From the NCBI RefSeq assembly GCF_022014235.1, contig NZ_JAKLTD010000002.1, positions 233,830 through 297,829 of the forward strand: a stretch of DNA of 64,000 nt, in the 5' to 3' direction. The position numbers and the translations under genes are program-made. Of this stretch, positions 1-9,007 are shown piece by piece. This stretch comes from Methanothermobacter sp. K4 (GTDB lineage Archaea > Methanobacteriota > Methanobacteria > Methanobacteriales > Methanothermobacteraceae). Below the pieces are notes generated by a model. It worked only from the letters and a program-made list of their open reading frames with translations. It was not told where the DNA came from and searched no databases. Each line of letters starts with the position of its first letter. The stretch's first letter is position 1.

Positions 1-1531
1 CACTTCTACGTTTTCTATTAGCTGGAACCATGGTGCTGATGAAGAAACCTGCCATGAGTATCAGTGAAAGTGTTCTGAATGTCTGCCTCATCGCTGAACT
101 CACAGATGCATTCACGATTTCCCTGTAATCCCCGGTTCCTTTAAGTCTTATTTCCGGTCTTTCGGTTTGCATCTTATCCACATAACTGATTATCGATGCC
201 TCTATCTCCCTTTCCGTTGCACCTGGAGCTAAACCTGAATCCTTCACCGCATCAACAGCACCATAGAATATTCCGGTGATGAGCAGAACCCCTATGAGGG
301 CCGTTCCAATTGAATACCCCAGGTTCTTACAGCAATTCAGTAATCCTGAGGCATCGTTCTCCATATCAGATGGCGCGGCTGACATGGTGAGGTTTGTGGT
401 CTGTGAAAGGAGAAGCCCTATACCTGATCCAAAGAGGACCGCCCCCGGCTGGATAGCTGATACTGTGGTACCAACATGAACCATATTTCCCAGAATGAAC
501 GCCCCAAGTGCGGATATAAGGAAACCCGCCATTAAAACACCCTTTGCACCTATTTTAACTGAAATCCTGGATCCCTCAATCGAGAGAATGAAAACAGCCA
601 TCGCCGCTGGAAGAAGCGTGACACCGGTCATGAATGGGTTCAGACCCAGGACCAGCTGGAGGAAAACAGGCATTATAAACAGGAAGCCTGCCAGGGGTAT
701 CTGCTGTACAACTGTAATAAGGTTCCCCAGTGCAAATTTGTGGTTTCCAAGAAGTGTGACATCTGATAGTGGCATCTTCCCCCTTCCAATCCTTCTAACT
801 TCCCATAAAAGGAATACTGAAAAGAGGATGATTCCAACTGCAAGAATTGCGGATGCATAAACCCATTGCCTGGGCCTATTCATGAGGAGGATACCCATGA
901 CGATCATGGAAAGTGATATAACTGATAGGACAGCCCCTATAATATCAAAGTCTTTCCATGAGAGCTCTGGTTTTGAATAGGTGATGTAATGCCTTAAAAT
1001 CAGTATAATAGCTATGAATATGAGTTCAGAACCGAATACAGCCCTCCATGAAAGGTATGTTGTGAAAACGCCCCCGACTATTGGCCCCAGCGCTGCGCCC
1101 ATTGCAGCTATACCTCCCCATATGCCGAAGGCGATCACACGGTCTCTTCCCTCGTAGCTGCTGCTGACCATGGTGGTTGTGGCTGGCAGGATAAGAGCGG
1201 CGCCCAGACCCTCCAGGATGGACCAGCCCAGGAGTAGCATGGCTGCATTGACGCTGAGGGCTGCGATTATGGTACCCGATGCATAGATCATGAGACCAGT
1301 GAAAAATGACCTTCTTCTTCCAATTATGTCCTGTAATTTGCTTCCTGTCAGAAGAAATGATGCTATTACAAGTGCATAAATTGCTATGATGGCCTGCAGG
1401 GTTGAAAGGGTCGTATCAAGGTCAACCACAAGTGTCCTGATGGCCACGTTCATGGCTGAAGAATCCAGGACTATTATGAATACCGCTATGCAGGCTACTG
1501 ATACTACCCCCCATTTACTGTTTCCATCCAT
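1..1531 (-). CDS. MFS drug-efflux type transporter (DHA2/EmrB-QacA-like), C-terminus cut by window edge
   Basis: An open frame runs from an ATG at 1531 to base 1 without a stop, about 510 codons, so the extreme C-terminus lies outside the window. The start follows a GAGGGGGG ribosome-binding site. The protein begins MDGNSKWGVVSVAC and has many hydrophobic segments, consistent with 14-TM DHA2 antiporters. The early motif VLDSSAMNVAI and the loop GSKLQDIIGRRRSF match motifs D1 and A of proton-coupled drug exporters, and the segment GIAAMGAALGPIVGG matches the antiporter motif C. The role is probably proton-driven export of a small molecule across the cytoplasmic membrane; the substrate cannot be read. 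The gene appears to stand alone, pointing out of the window. Confidence 0.88.
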   Translation of the reverse strand, partial: MDGNSKWGVVSVACIAVFIIVLDSSAMNVAIRTLVVDLDTTLSTLQAIIAIYALVIASFLLTGSKLQDIIGRRRSFFTGLMIYASGTIIAALSVNAAMLLLGWSILEGLGAALILPATTTMVSSSYEGRDRVIAFGIWGGIAAMGAALGPIVGGVFTTYLSWRAVFGSELIFIAIILILRHYITYSKPELSWKDFDIIGAVLSVISLSMIVMGILLMNRPRQWVYASAILAVGIILFSVFLLWEVRRIGRGKMPLSDVTLLGNHKFALGNLITVVQQIPLAGFLFIMPVFLQLVLGLNPFMTGVTLLPAAMAVFILSIEGSRISVKIGAKGVLMAGFLISALGAFILGNMVHVGTTVSAIQPGAVLFGSGIGLLLSQTTNLTMSAAPSDMENDASGLLNCCKNLGYSIGTALIGVLLITGIFYGAVDAVKDSGLAPGATEREIEASIISYVDKMQTERPEIRLKGTGDYREIVNASVSSAMRQTFRTLSLILMAGFFISTMVPANRKRRS

Positions 1532-1658
1532 ATTTACCCCCCTCAATCCCTAAACTCTAAATCATATAACTAAATTTAATTAATCTACCATTTATTTAAA
1601 ATTAGTGTGTTAATAATCATTTTTCAGAAAGATGTTGAACTCCTGAGATAAAGAATTA

Positions 1659-1742
1659 ATTAGGTGAACTCAGAGAGCCTCTCAATCCTCCGATAAAAAA
1701 TTAATTAGGATTAGGTGAACTCAGAGAGCCTCTCAATCCTCC
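1659..1742. repeat. 33-nt direct duplication of the htpX 3' end
   Basis: Bases 1659-1691 and 1710-1742 are identical over 33 nt, an offset of 51. The right-hand copy contains the last codons and TAA stop of the htpX-like gene; the left-hand copy lies downstream of the stop and is non-coding. The interval between them holds ATTAATTAGG, also found just left of the first copy, so this is close to a tandem duplication of a 51-bp unit. Confidence 0.95.
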
Positions 1743-2664
1743 TGAGCATGTTTGGGTGTGTTGAGAGAAGTTCAAGTACCCTTGCACCCACACCAACCTT
1801 TACTCCACTGTACTTCACTCTCTGAAGCTCAGCCATGCTTATGGTACCGTCCATGTCAATGTCAAGCTGCCTGAGATCATTTATCTCATTTCTGGCATCG
1901 GATACATCGTTGAGGAAGAACGCCTTAACACCTTCAACCTGCTTCAGGTCATCCCTGTCAAATGCAGCGGAGCCATAAACCAGTTTGTAGAGTGCACTTG
2001 CAAGTTTGTGTGGCTGGCCACCGATCTCAACGCTGCCCTGGTCTGCATAGTACTCCCTTGTCCTTGATATGAAGAGGACTATCAGCTGGCCAAGGAAGTA
2101 TGCTATGAGCGCTGCGATTCCAACCAGGGTTGCATCGTCGTCCCTGCTGTAGACGGTGCTCCAGAATATGTAGTAGCAGATGAGTGGAACCGCACTCACA
2201 AGGGTCATGACTATCATGTCACTGTGCCTTATGTGGGATATCTCGTGTCCCAGGACAGCCCGGAGTTCCTCCTCATCAAGGAGGTTCAGTATGCCCCTTG
2301 TTACACATACCCTGCCGTCTGATTTTGTTCTACCAAATGCAAAGGCGTTGGGCACTGCAATCTCTGCAATTCCAACCCTGGGTTTGGGTATTCCAGCATT
2401 CCTTGCAAGTTCATCCACCATGGCGTGTAGCCTGGGGGCCTCGGCCTCGCTGACATAGTGGACGTTCATTGTGAGTTCCACTATCTTGGGGGAGAGGAGG
2501 TACTGAAGGAACACTATGCCAAAACCAAGCAGGGCATAGAACAGTGGACCGCCGAATCCCATGATGGCCCCTATTGCTATGAGTATGGCGTAGATTATAC
2601 CAAATAAAAGTGCTGTTGCCAGGAACATCCTTAGCTTCAGTTTCCATGTGCTGAGTTTTCTCAT
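1711..2664 (-). CDS. htpX: HtpX-like M48 membrane metalloprotease with EF-hand-like loop
   Basis: Predicted membrane zinc endopeptidase for quality control of membrane proteins. Two N-terminal hydrophobic segments (about residues 12-55) precede the zinc motif HEISH near residue 140, with the third ligand region REYYADQGSVE near residue 204, and two further membrane segments between them. That order is typical of the M48B HtpX family. I chose ATG 2664, which has GGAGG upstream and gives the usual MRKLSTWKLK start; ATG 2682 is possible (323 aa). Near residues 268-279 the loop DIDMDGTISMAE fits the EF-hand calcium consensus exactly, which is not usual for HtpX. Its 3' end is duplicated downstream. 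Confidence 0.9.
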   Translation of the reverse strand: MRKLSTWKLKLRMFLATALLFGIIYAILIAIGAIMGFGGPLFYALLGFGIVFLQYLLSPKIVELTMNVHYVSEAEAPRLHAMVDELARNAGIPKPRVGIAEIAVPNAFAFGRTKSDGRVCVTRGILNLLDEEELRAVLGHEISHIRHSDMIVMTLVSAVPLICYYIFWSTVYSRDDDATLVGIAALIAYFLGQLIVLFISRTREYYADQGSVEIGGQPHKLASALYKLVYGSAAFDRDDLKQVEGVKAFFLNDVSDARNEINDLRQLDIDMDGTISMAELQRVKYSGVKVGVGARVLELLSTHPNMLRRIERLSEFT

Positions 2665-2755
2665 TTTGGCTTTATCCTCCATCAAGGCATTAGTTACAAG
2701 AGGTTATTTTATTCTGAAGGGATATAAACTTTTTGTTATTTATTGGCATCAAATT

Positions 2756-2791
2756 ATTAAGACTGAACCACAGATTAAGACTGAACCACAG
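2756..2791. repeat. 18-bp perfect tandem duplication in the htpX / M14-like intergenic region
   Basis: ATTAAGACTGAACCACAG occurs twice back to back at 2756-2773 and 2774-2791. It lies between divergently oriented genes, upstream of the AT-rich element 2811-2820 (ATATATATTA) that is probably the TATA box of the rightward gene. It could be a duplicated operator or a plain slippage product. Confidence 0.95.
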
Positions 2792-2829
2792 CGTTTATGT
2801 GGATGAACAGATATATATTATTTTAGGGG

Positions 2830-3489
2830 GTGCGGTTAATTAAGAAGGTCCTCATATTTGCCATGCTTCTTTTTATCGCATTTACTTTTATTTCAATGGC
2901 CCATGCTGTGATACTGGGTAACAGAAGTTACGGTTACGTGGAGAAGACATTTTACGGTAACAGTAGCTCCAGTGATACCATAACAGTTATTATTGGGGTT
3001 CATCCCCGCGAATCTGGAGTTCATGAGGCTGTAAAATACCATATTAGAAGAAAAAATTTCAGAAAGAGATTCGTCCTTTACCATGTCCATGTAACCCGAA
3101 ATGCAATGAGTTTTTCAAGGGGCCGTATGAACGGCCAGCTCCTTGCAAGGGACTTCATAGTACCTGATATAAAGAACGAGAAACCCATGCTCGTCATAGA
3201 CTGCCACCAGAACGCTTACAGGATGGTGGGTTACAGGTACTCAAGGTTCCTGGATCCCATATCAAAGAAGAATTCAACACGGCGTTATGTGAATCAGATC
3301 CGTAGAAGGATGCCCTTCCTGAAGATATACCATCCGCCCGTATCCAGCAGCCCACGCTACCTGACAGTTCCAGTTGCGTCGCAGGGTTACAGTACTGTAA
3401 TCTATGAGACAAACGGATTCGACAGTGCCAAAAGGAAGCTTATTGATGCAGAAAAGTTACTCGTGGCTCTTGACCGCCTTGAAAGATAA
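2830..3489 (+). CDS. Exported M14-like (zinc carboxypeptidase / AstE-AspA fold) protein, paralogue 1
   Basis: 219 aa from a GTG start; an N-terminal hydrophobic stretch (residues 8-25, ending AHA) looks like a Sec signal peptide or anchor. The body carries IGVHPRESGVH (HxxE), then VIDCHQN, then VIYETNG. These match in order the two zinc-ligand motifs and the catalytic glutamate of M14 peptidases and deacylases, so an extracytoplasmic metallo-amidase or carboxypeptidase is inferred; the cell wall is one possible target, unproven. The next gene is a paralogue with a longer C-terminus. The start is uncertain because the AGGGG ribosome-site-like bases abut the GTG. Confidence 0.7.
   Translation: MRLIKKVLIFAMLLFIAFTFISMAHAVILGNRSYGYVEKTFYGNSSSSDTITVIIGVHPRESGVHEAVKYHIRRKNFRKRFVLYHVHVTRNAMSFSRGRMNGQLLARDFIVPDIKNEKPMLVIDCHQNAYRMVGYRYSRFLDPISKKNSTRRYVNQIRRRMPFLKIYHPPVSSSPRYLTVPVASQGYSTVIYETNGFDSAKRKLIDAEKLLVALDRLER
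3114..3206. repeat. 93-nt tract identical to 3865-3957 (copy 1)
   Basis: This coding tract in the first M14-like paralogue is base-for-base identical to 3865-3957 in the second. Sequence on either side diverges at many positions, so the identity is far above the level of the flanks. It encodes the region from FSRGRMNGQ through LVIDCH, including the second zinc-ligand motif. Confidence 0.95.
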
Positions 3490-3592
3490 AAAGGTCCACA
3501 TCCCATGAATCGACCCCTAATTAACAACCTACACTCCACTTTATATACTCCTTTCTCCATACTTCCTATCAAGGAATTAACGGCTGATTAAT

Positions 3593-4549
3593 ATGAAGCA
3601 TCTATGGAAACTTTTAATTATTGTAATGATCTTCACCCTCATGGGATCCTCACAGGCCGTGCAGCTTGGAAACAGGACCTACGGGTATGTTGAAAAGGAT
3701 TACTACGGGGACCTCAACTCAACCGACACCATTGCAGTCATCATAGGCGTCCACCCCCAGGAGTCAGGTATACACAGTGCAGTGAGAGAGAAGATTCAGA
3801 CATCTAACCTCACAAAGAGGTATGTCCTCTACAGTGTCCATGTAACCCGAGACGTGAATGATTATTCAAGGGGCCGTATGAACGGCCAGCTCCTTGCAAG
3901 GGACTTCATAGTACCTGATATAAAGAACGAGAAACCCATGCTCGTCATAGACTGCCATGAGAACCACTACCATGACAGTGGATACGCCTACCCAAGATTC
4001 CTGGACATAATATCAGAGAACACCGCAACCATCAACTACACTGACCAGATAATAGCCCGCATGAATTTCCTGAGGATCTACAGGCCCCCGAAACCAACAA
4101 GCCCCCAGTATGTCACGATACCCATAGCGTCACAGGGTTACAATACTGTGATCTATGAGACATACTTCCATGACACCTACCCACGGAAACTCAACGACGC
4201 CGATCTTCTGGTAAAAGCGCTTGAGAGCCTCCAGAGATACACAGCAACCGGCCCCAGTGTAACCTCAAGTACCCCCTCATGGGGGGCTATGACCACAAGA
4301 AGGCCCATCATCAGGGTCACATTCTCTGGTCGCATAACACAGGGTAGATACTGGAACAGTATAACACTCAGGAACCAGTTCGGAAAAACCGTGAGGATTA
4401 AAAAGTGGGTGAGCGGCAACACCCTCAATGTGAAACCCCTATCAAGGCTCTCAGGAAACAGGTGGTACAACCTCGTGGTACCCGCTGCAGCTCTGGTGGA
4501 TGCCCCGCAGAAGAGGTGGACCCTGAAGTTCAGGACAGGGCGAAGGTGA
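3593..4549 (+). CDS. Exported M14-like protein with extra C-terminal beta domain, paralogue 2
   Basis: 318 aa. Signal-peptide-like N-terminus (residues 5-22) is followed by the same motifs as the upstream paralogue: IGVHPQESGIH near residue 59, VIDCHEN near 121, VIYETYF near 186. A linker rich in T, S and P (about 215-235) leads to a C-terminal domain of about 85 residues (VTFSGRITQGRYWNSITLRN through WTLKFRTGRR) that resembles Ig-like/SbsA-type surface domains. Start ATG 3593; no strong ribosome-binding site. A 93-nt tract is identical to paralogue 1, suggesting gene conversion. Function inferred as extracytoplasmic metallo-hydrolase; substrate unknown. Confidence 0.72.
   Translation: MKHLWKLLIIVMIFTLMGSSQAVQLGNRTYGYVEKDYYGDLNSTDTIAVIIGVHPQESGIHSAVREKIQTSNLTKRYVLYSVHVTRDVNDYSRGRMNGQLLARDFIVPDIKNEKPMLVIDCHENHYHDSGYAYPRFLDIISENTATINYTDQIIARMNFLRIYRPPKPTSPQYVTIPIASQGYNTVIYETYFHDTYPRKLNDADLLVKALESLQRYTATGPSVTSSTPSWGAMTTRRPIIRVTFSGRITQGRYWNSITLRNQFGKTVRIKKWVSGNTLNVKPLSRLSGNRWYNLVVPAAALVDAPQKRWTLKFRTGRR
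3865..3957. repeat. 93-nt tract identical to 3114-3206 (copy 2)
   Basis: Second copy of the identical tract, offset 751 bases from the first and in the same reading frame of the paralogous gene. Confidence 0.95.
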
Positions 4550-4703
4550 AGCGATTTAAATCCCCAGTTTACTTATTTTAAAATTCTTTTTTCTGGCCCC
4601 TCTTAATCCACTTATCGCTTTACCCATCATTCACGCATTTTCTAAATCCCTGAAAAACTAAATGAAAAGCTCAGAAAAAATTAATTCATTAACAGATAAC
4701 AGC

Positions 4704-5369
4704 TCATATAATCCCATTACCCTTAAGAAGTTTTCTGGGGTTCTTAACAAGGGCATCCTCAACCTCTGATTCATCAAGTCCCGCTCCAAGCCCCACACGG
4801 CGTGCCATGTCATAATCAAGGAGGTCACCGGGTGCATGGGTGTCGGTGTCAATGACAACAGGAACCCCCACCTCACGGGCAACATCAGCAACATGCCCAT
4901 TACCCAGACAGTGCCCCTTCCTTGCGCTTATCTCAAGTGTAACACCATTCTCACGGGCAAGTTCAGCATCATCCACAGTTATGAGGCCAGGGTGCGCCAG
5001 TATATCAACCTCCGGGCAGCTCACAGCCGCATGATTTGTGCCTGGAATCACAGGTTCAACGATTGTTTCTCCGTGAACAACAATAATCTCAGCCCCCAGA
5101 CCCCTTGCCCTCACTGCAAGTTTTTCAATTATCTCAACAGGCGCATGTGTTATCTCAGCCCCCGGTATGACCCTGATGTCCCAGTTATCACCGATATCCT
5201 CAACCGCGTCTATGAGGGATGTTATGGTGTTTATATTCGAGGCGTCAATGTGATCCGTGATGGCTATGGCCTCATGTCCCAGGACACATGCCCTCCTTGC
5301 AAGTTCCGATGGCAGGAGCTCACCGTCACTCAGGAGGCTGTGGGTGTGAAGATCAATCCTCTTTCTGAT
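4704..5369 (-). CDS. PHP-domain phosphoesterase, probable non-canonical ATC start
   Basis: 222 codons. The frame carries the whole PHP motif set in order: [49 protein letters not shown] and [11 protein letters not shown]. This is a cytoplasmic metal-dependent phosphoesterase of the histidinol-phosphatase-like/YcdX type; the substrate is unknown. The first ATG/GTG/TTG in frame is the GTG at 5114, which would remove half the active site. An in-frame TAA at 5382-5384 blocks extension. GGAGG (5381-5377) sits 7 nt before an ATC at 5369 directly ahead of RKRIDLHTH, so ATC is the best start. Confidence 0.82.
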   Translation of the reverse strand: MRKRIDLHTHSLLSDGELLPSELARRACVLGHEAIAITDHIDASNINTITSLIDAVEDIGDNWDIRVIPGAEITHAPVEIIEKLAVRARGLGAEIIVVHGETIVEPVIPGTNHAAVSCPEVDILAHPGLITVDDAELARENGVTLEISARKGHCLGNGHVADVAREVGVPVVIDTDTHAPGDLLDYDMARRVGLGAGLDESEVEDALVKNPRKLLKGNGII

Positions 5370-5450
5370 GGCAGGTCCTCCTTAAAAATCATTATATTTA
5401 TGTTACAATATACCAGTGAACAGTTAAAGTATGTCCAGGGAAGTATTTAA

Positions 5451-6305
5451 ATGAAGCCCACCGTCTTTGTCCCAGCACATATAACCGGATTCTTTGAGGT
5501 TGTAAGGGCCGATGATCCCCTGAGAACAGGTTCCAGGGGTGCAGGGGTCGTCCTTGATCGGGGAGTTGAAACCTCCATAAAGGTCATGAGGTCCGAAGAT
5601 AGAACAGTCGTGAGGGTCAACGGGGAGAGAGAACATGGGGAATCAGTTAGCCTGCGTTCCCTTGAAATACTCAGGGAAATCACAGGGTTCATGGATGGTG
5701 TGAGCATACACCACAGGGTTGATGTCCCCATAGGGTGTGGTTTCGGGGCATCCGCGGCCTGCGCCCTGGGGAGCGTCCTTGCAGTTGTAAGGGAACTTGA
5801 ACTCCCCGTCACAGTCAACAGTGCAGGGTCAGTGGCCCACAGGGCCGAGGTGGAACTTGGAACGGGACTGGGCGACCTGATAGCCGAGATGACAGGTGGG
5901 ATTGTCATAAGAACAAGGGAGGGCCCGCCTGGATACGGCAGGACAGACCGGATCATTGACAGGGACCTATATGTTTTAACCGAGACCCTGGGAGAGCTTG
6001 ACACGGCATCGGTCATCGGTGACGAAGCAAAGGTTGGGGCGATAAACCGGATGGGCGCAGGGATGATCAGGAGACTCCTCCGGGAGCCGACACCCGGGAT
6101 GTTCATGAAACTCTCCCGTGAGTTTGCCACAGGAACCTCACTCATAACCCCAGAACTCAGAGAACCCATGGAGGCCCTATCTGAGGGGACACTGGGGGCA
6201 TCCATGGCAATGCTCGGTAACACGGTATTTGCCCTGTCAGCAGACCCCGATGCCGGAGGCGATGAGGTTTACGGGATTGACTTTTCAGGTGCAAGGTTTC
6301 TGTGA
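5451..6305 (+). CDS. pok: Pantoate kinase (archaeal CoA biosynthesis)
   Basis: 284 aa GHMP-fold kinase. It would phosphorylate pantoate to 4-phosphopantoate, the archaeal route to coenzyme A upstream of phosphopantothenate synthetase. The N-terminus FVPAHITGFFEV is characteristic of archaeal pantoate kinases, and VDVPIGCGFGASAACALGS near residues 88-106 is the GHMP ATP-binding motif. The C-terminal GASMAMLGNTVFAL matches the third GHMP motif. Start ATG 5451. It is transcribed divergently from the PHP gene, with an AT-rich interval of about 80 bases between them. Confidence 0.88.
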   Translation: MKPTVFVPAHITGFFEVVRADDPLRTGSRGAGVVLDRGVETSIKVMRSEDRTVVRVNGEREHGESVSLRSLEILREITGFMDGVSIHHRVDVPIGCGFGASAACALGSVLAVVRELELPVTVNSAGSVAHRAEVELGTGLGDLIAEMTGGIVIRTREGPPGYGRTDRIIDRDLYVLTETLGELDTASVIGDEAKVGAINRMGAGMIRRLLREPTPGMFMKLSREFATGTSLITPELREPMEALSEGTLGASMAMLGNTVFALSADPDAGGDEVYGIDFSGARFL

Positions 6306-6479
6306 TGCTGGAGTTAAAGGGTAGAAGACCATCTGGGGGGTTCTATGGGTGATAATGAACATATCTGTGGATTTAGGGGGAAAATACTTTAAATTAAAAG
6401 ATTATATTAATCACTGTTCCCCTCTCCACGTCAGGGGATCCCCGGATGAATGGTGTTAAGGGGAGAGTCAGGTGAGGCC

Positions 6480-7040
6480 ATGATAAGACTGGTATATGAT
6501 ATAAACATCTACCGGGACGTCCTCAGGGAGATCCTGAGGCCCGGGGATACCGTTGTTGAGCTGGGGTGCCACATAGGGAACTCAACACGCATAATATCCG
6601 ACCTTGTGCCCGATGGCAGGGTGGTGGCGGTTGATAACAGCCCCGAGGCGGTTGATGTTATGGAGGCCCTGAGCAGGGAGAGGGATAATGTTGAATTCAT
6701 ATCAGGGGATGTTCGCCTCCATGAAACCCTTGAAGAAGTCTGCAGTAGGATTGAATCCTGCGATGTGCTCAGCGTTGACCTTGGAGGGGGATACCACCCG
6801 GATACAACCTTCAAGGTGTACTTCATATGGTCATCCACACTCAAACCAGGGGCCTCAATCATAAGAAACAGGGGCCTCCTGGACTTTGTATGCTCATCCA
6901 TCACCGAAGAGTCATTCACCTCAGGGTATGGATGGCTTGAGTCAAGTGGGGACGCTGGAATCCCACCAAGGCTCAGGGAATTTAAACTCTGGTCCAGTAA
7001 AATCTACAAGGAGGGTGCCCATGATAGGCAAAAAGATTAG
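6480..7040 (+). CDS. Small SAM-dependent methyltransferase-like protein
   Basis: 186 aa from ATG 6480, chosen because GGTGAGG lies directly upstream; ATG 6450 would add ten residues. [12 protein letters not shown] is the class I methyltransferase motif I and [14 protein letters not shown] gives the acidic residue that binds the SAM ribose. FISGDVR and [10 protein letters not shown] follow as motifs II/III. The target is not identifiable. Its 3' end overlaps the start of the ADH-synthase gene by 20 bases, suggesting co-transcription with the aromatic-pathway genes. Confidence 0.75.
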   Translation: MIRLVYDINIYRDVLREILRPGDTVVELGCHIGNSTRIISDLVPDGRVVAVDNSPEAVDVMEALSRERDNVEFISGDVRLHETLEEVCSRIESCDVLSVDLGGGYHPDTTFKVYFIWSSTLKPGASIIRNRGLLDFVCSSITEESFTSGYGWLESSGDAGIPPRLREFKLWSSKIYKEGAHDRQKD

Positions 7041-7821
7041 AATTGAGAGGATAATCAACAGAAAGACAGACAGGACTGTCATAGTACCCCTTGACCATGG
7101 GGTCTCAATCGGACCCGTTAAGGGGATAATAGACATGGCAGGGACCATTGATGAGGTGGCAAGCGGCGGAGCCAACGCCGTCCTCATGCACAAGGGGATG
7201 GTGAGGAGCGGACACAGGGGGTACGGGAGGGATATCGGCCTCATAATACACCTCTCCGCAAGTACGGGCCTAGGCCCTGACCCCAACCACAAGGTACTTG
7301 TCACCTCGGTTGAGAAGGCCCTCAAGCTGGGGGCTGATGCAGTATCCGTCCACGTAAACGTGGGATCCGAGCGGGAGCCTGAGATGCTCATAAAGCTCGG
7401 TACCGTGGCTGAGATCTGTGACGACTGGGGTATGCCACTCATAGCCATGATGTACCCCAGAGGTGACAGGATAAAGGATGAACACGACCCTGAGGTTGTT
7501 AAACTTGCAGCACGTGCAGGTGCAGAGCTGGGTGCAGACATAATAAAGACCAACTACACCGGTGACCCTGACACCTTCAGGGAGGTTGTGAAGGGCTGCC
7601 CTGTCCCTGTGGTGATAGCGGGGGGTCCAAAGATTGAAACAGAGGAGGAGCTCCTCCAGATGGTCAGGGACTCAGTTGATGCAGGCGGTGCCGGTGTTGC
7701 CATTGGAAGAAACATCTTCCAGGCAGATTCACCGGCAGATATGACCAGGGCCATTGCAGGTATCGTCCATGATGGCCTTGAAGTTGATGACGCCGTCAGG
7801 ATACTCAGGGGTGGCGACTGA
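7021..7821 (+). CDS. aroA': 2-amino-3,7-dideoxy-D-threo-hept-6-ulosonate synthase (AroA')
   Basis: 266 aa class I aldolase-like (beta/alpha)8 enzyme, first step of the archaeal alternative route to 3-dehydroquinate. It condenses 6-deoxy-5-ketofructose 1-phosphate with aspartate semialdehyde. Diagnostic segments are [17 protein letters not shown] near residue 18, [10 protein letters not shown], the Schiff-base lysine region [11 protein letters not shown] near 182, and VVIAGGPK. Start ATG 7021 follows GGAGGGTG. The next gene begins one base after its TGA and encodes the next enzyme of the same pathway. Confidence 0.93.
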   Translation: MIGKKIRIERIINRKTDRTVIVPLDHGVSIGPVKGIIDMAGTIDEVASGGANAVLMHKGMVRSGHRGYGRDIGLIIHLSASTGLGPDPNHKVLVTSVEKALKLGADAVSVHVNVGSEREPEMLIKLGTVAEICDDWGMPLIAMMYPRGDRIKDEHDPEVVKLAARAGAELGADIIKTNYTGDPDTFREVVKGCPVPVVIAGGPKIETEEELLQMVRDSVDAGGAGVAIGRNIFQADSPADMTRAIAGIVHDGLEVDDAVRILRGGD

Positions 7822-7822
7822 G

Positions 7823-8947
7823 ATGAAATTCGCATGGCTGATGGCCCCTGATACCTACTGGGATGAGAAGAAGGCCTTCATAACAGCAGCCCTTGAATCG
7901 GGGATAGACCACATAGTGGACACCTCCGATGCCGAGAGAATAAAGAAGCTCGGAAACCTGACCCTCATATCCCCTGAGGAAGAGGCGGACATAGTACTCA
8001 TCGGAAGGGATGGGGAGGGCGACGGGACCCTGGAACTCCCCGAGACCCTGGATTACTCGAGGGACCTTGAAATGGCAGCTGAGCTTAAATCCGGGGGTAA
8101 GGAGGTTGCAGCCTACGTTGAGATAAGGAGCAAGGGCCACGAGGAACTCGCAAGGAAACTGGGCCGCATCGTGGATTACCTCATACTTGTGGGTGAGGAC
8201 TGGAAGATCATCCCACTTGAGAACATAATAGCGGACCTCCAGAACGAGGATGTTAAACTGGTCGCGGCGGTGGCAGATGCCGATGAGGCGAGGGTTGCCC
8301 TTGAGACCCTTGAACATGGAACCGACGGTGTACTCATAGAACCCGTGGAGATCTCACAGATAAAGGCAATAGCAGAGCTCCTCGAGGAGATTGAGAGTGA
8401 AACCTATGAACTCAAGCCCGCCACGGTCACCAGGGTTGAGCCCCTGGGCTCCGGTGACAGGGTCTGCGTGGACACCTGCTCAATGATGGACGTGGGTGAG
8501 GGTATGCTGGTGGGCAGCTACTCACAGGGTCTCTTCCTGGTGCACAGCGAGTCCCTTGAAAGTGAATACGTGGCTTCAAGGCCCTTCCGCGTGAACGCCG
8601 GGCCTGTCCAGGCCTACGTCATGATACCCGGTGGCAGGACAAAGTACCTCTCTGAACTTGAAACCGGTGATGAGGTCCTCATCGTTGACCGGAGCGGAAG
8701 GTCAAGGACCGCGGTTGTCGGCAGGGTTAAGATCGAGAAGAGGCCCCTGATGCTTGTTGAGGCAGAGTACGAGGGCGTGAAGGTGAGGACACTCCTGCAG
8801 AACGCCGAGACAATAAGGCTGGTGAATGATAGTGGTGAACCTGTATCTGTAAGTGAGCTCAGTGAGGGTGATAAGGTCCTTGTCTACTTTGAGGACTCTG
8901 CAAGGCACTTCGGTATGGCCATAACAGAGACCATAATCGAGAAATAA
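7823..8947 (+). CDS. aroB': 3-dehydroquinate synthase II (AroB')
   Basis: 374 aa. Archaeal-type dehydroquinate synthase that oxidatively deaminates and cyclises the AroA' product with NAD. It is unrelated to bacterial AroB. The N-terminus [16 protein letters not shown] and the C-terminal half ([36 protein letters not shown]) are characteristic. Start ATG 7823 lies one base beyond the aroA' stop, so the two are translationally coupled. Length fits the family. Confidence 0.93.
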   Translation: MKFAWLMAPDTYWDEKKAFITAALESGIDHIVDTSDAERIKKLGNLTLISPEEEADIVLIGRDGEGDGTLELPETLDYSRDLEMAAELKSGGKEVAAYVEIRSKGHEELARKLGRIVDYLILVGEDWKIIPLENIIADLQNEDVKLVAAVADADEARVALETLEHGTDGVLIEPVEISQIKAIAELLEEIESETYELKPATVTRVEPLGSGDRVCVDTCSMMDVGEGMLVGSYSQGLFLVHSESLESEYVASRPFRVNAGPVQAYVMIPGGRTKYLSELETGDEVLIVDRSGRSRTAVVGRVKIEKRPLMLVEAEYEGVKVRTLLQNAETIRLVNDSGEPVSVSELSEGDKVLVYFEDSARHFGMAITETIIEK

Positions 8948-9007
8948 GCCGGCAGATGGGCGGGTTGAATCACCATCATCAACTCATACCCTTGAAGATG
9001 GGATAGT

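Noticed and set aside
276-860. Plus-strand open frames of 67 and 121 codons
   Set aside because: They lie antisense to the continuous MFS transporter frame and have no protein-like motifs or ribosome-binding sites.
4836-5450. Plus-strand frame of 204 codons
   Set aside because: It is antisense to the PHP-domain gene, whose motifs are complete; cysteine-rich and low-quality composition.
5447-6223. Minus-strand frame of 258 codons
   Set aside because: Antisense shadow of pantoate kinase; Ser/Pro/Thr-rich as expected from a reverse-complement frame of a real gene.
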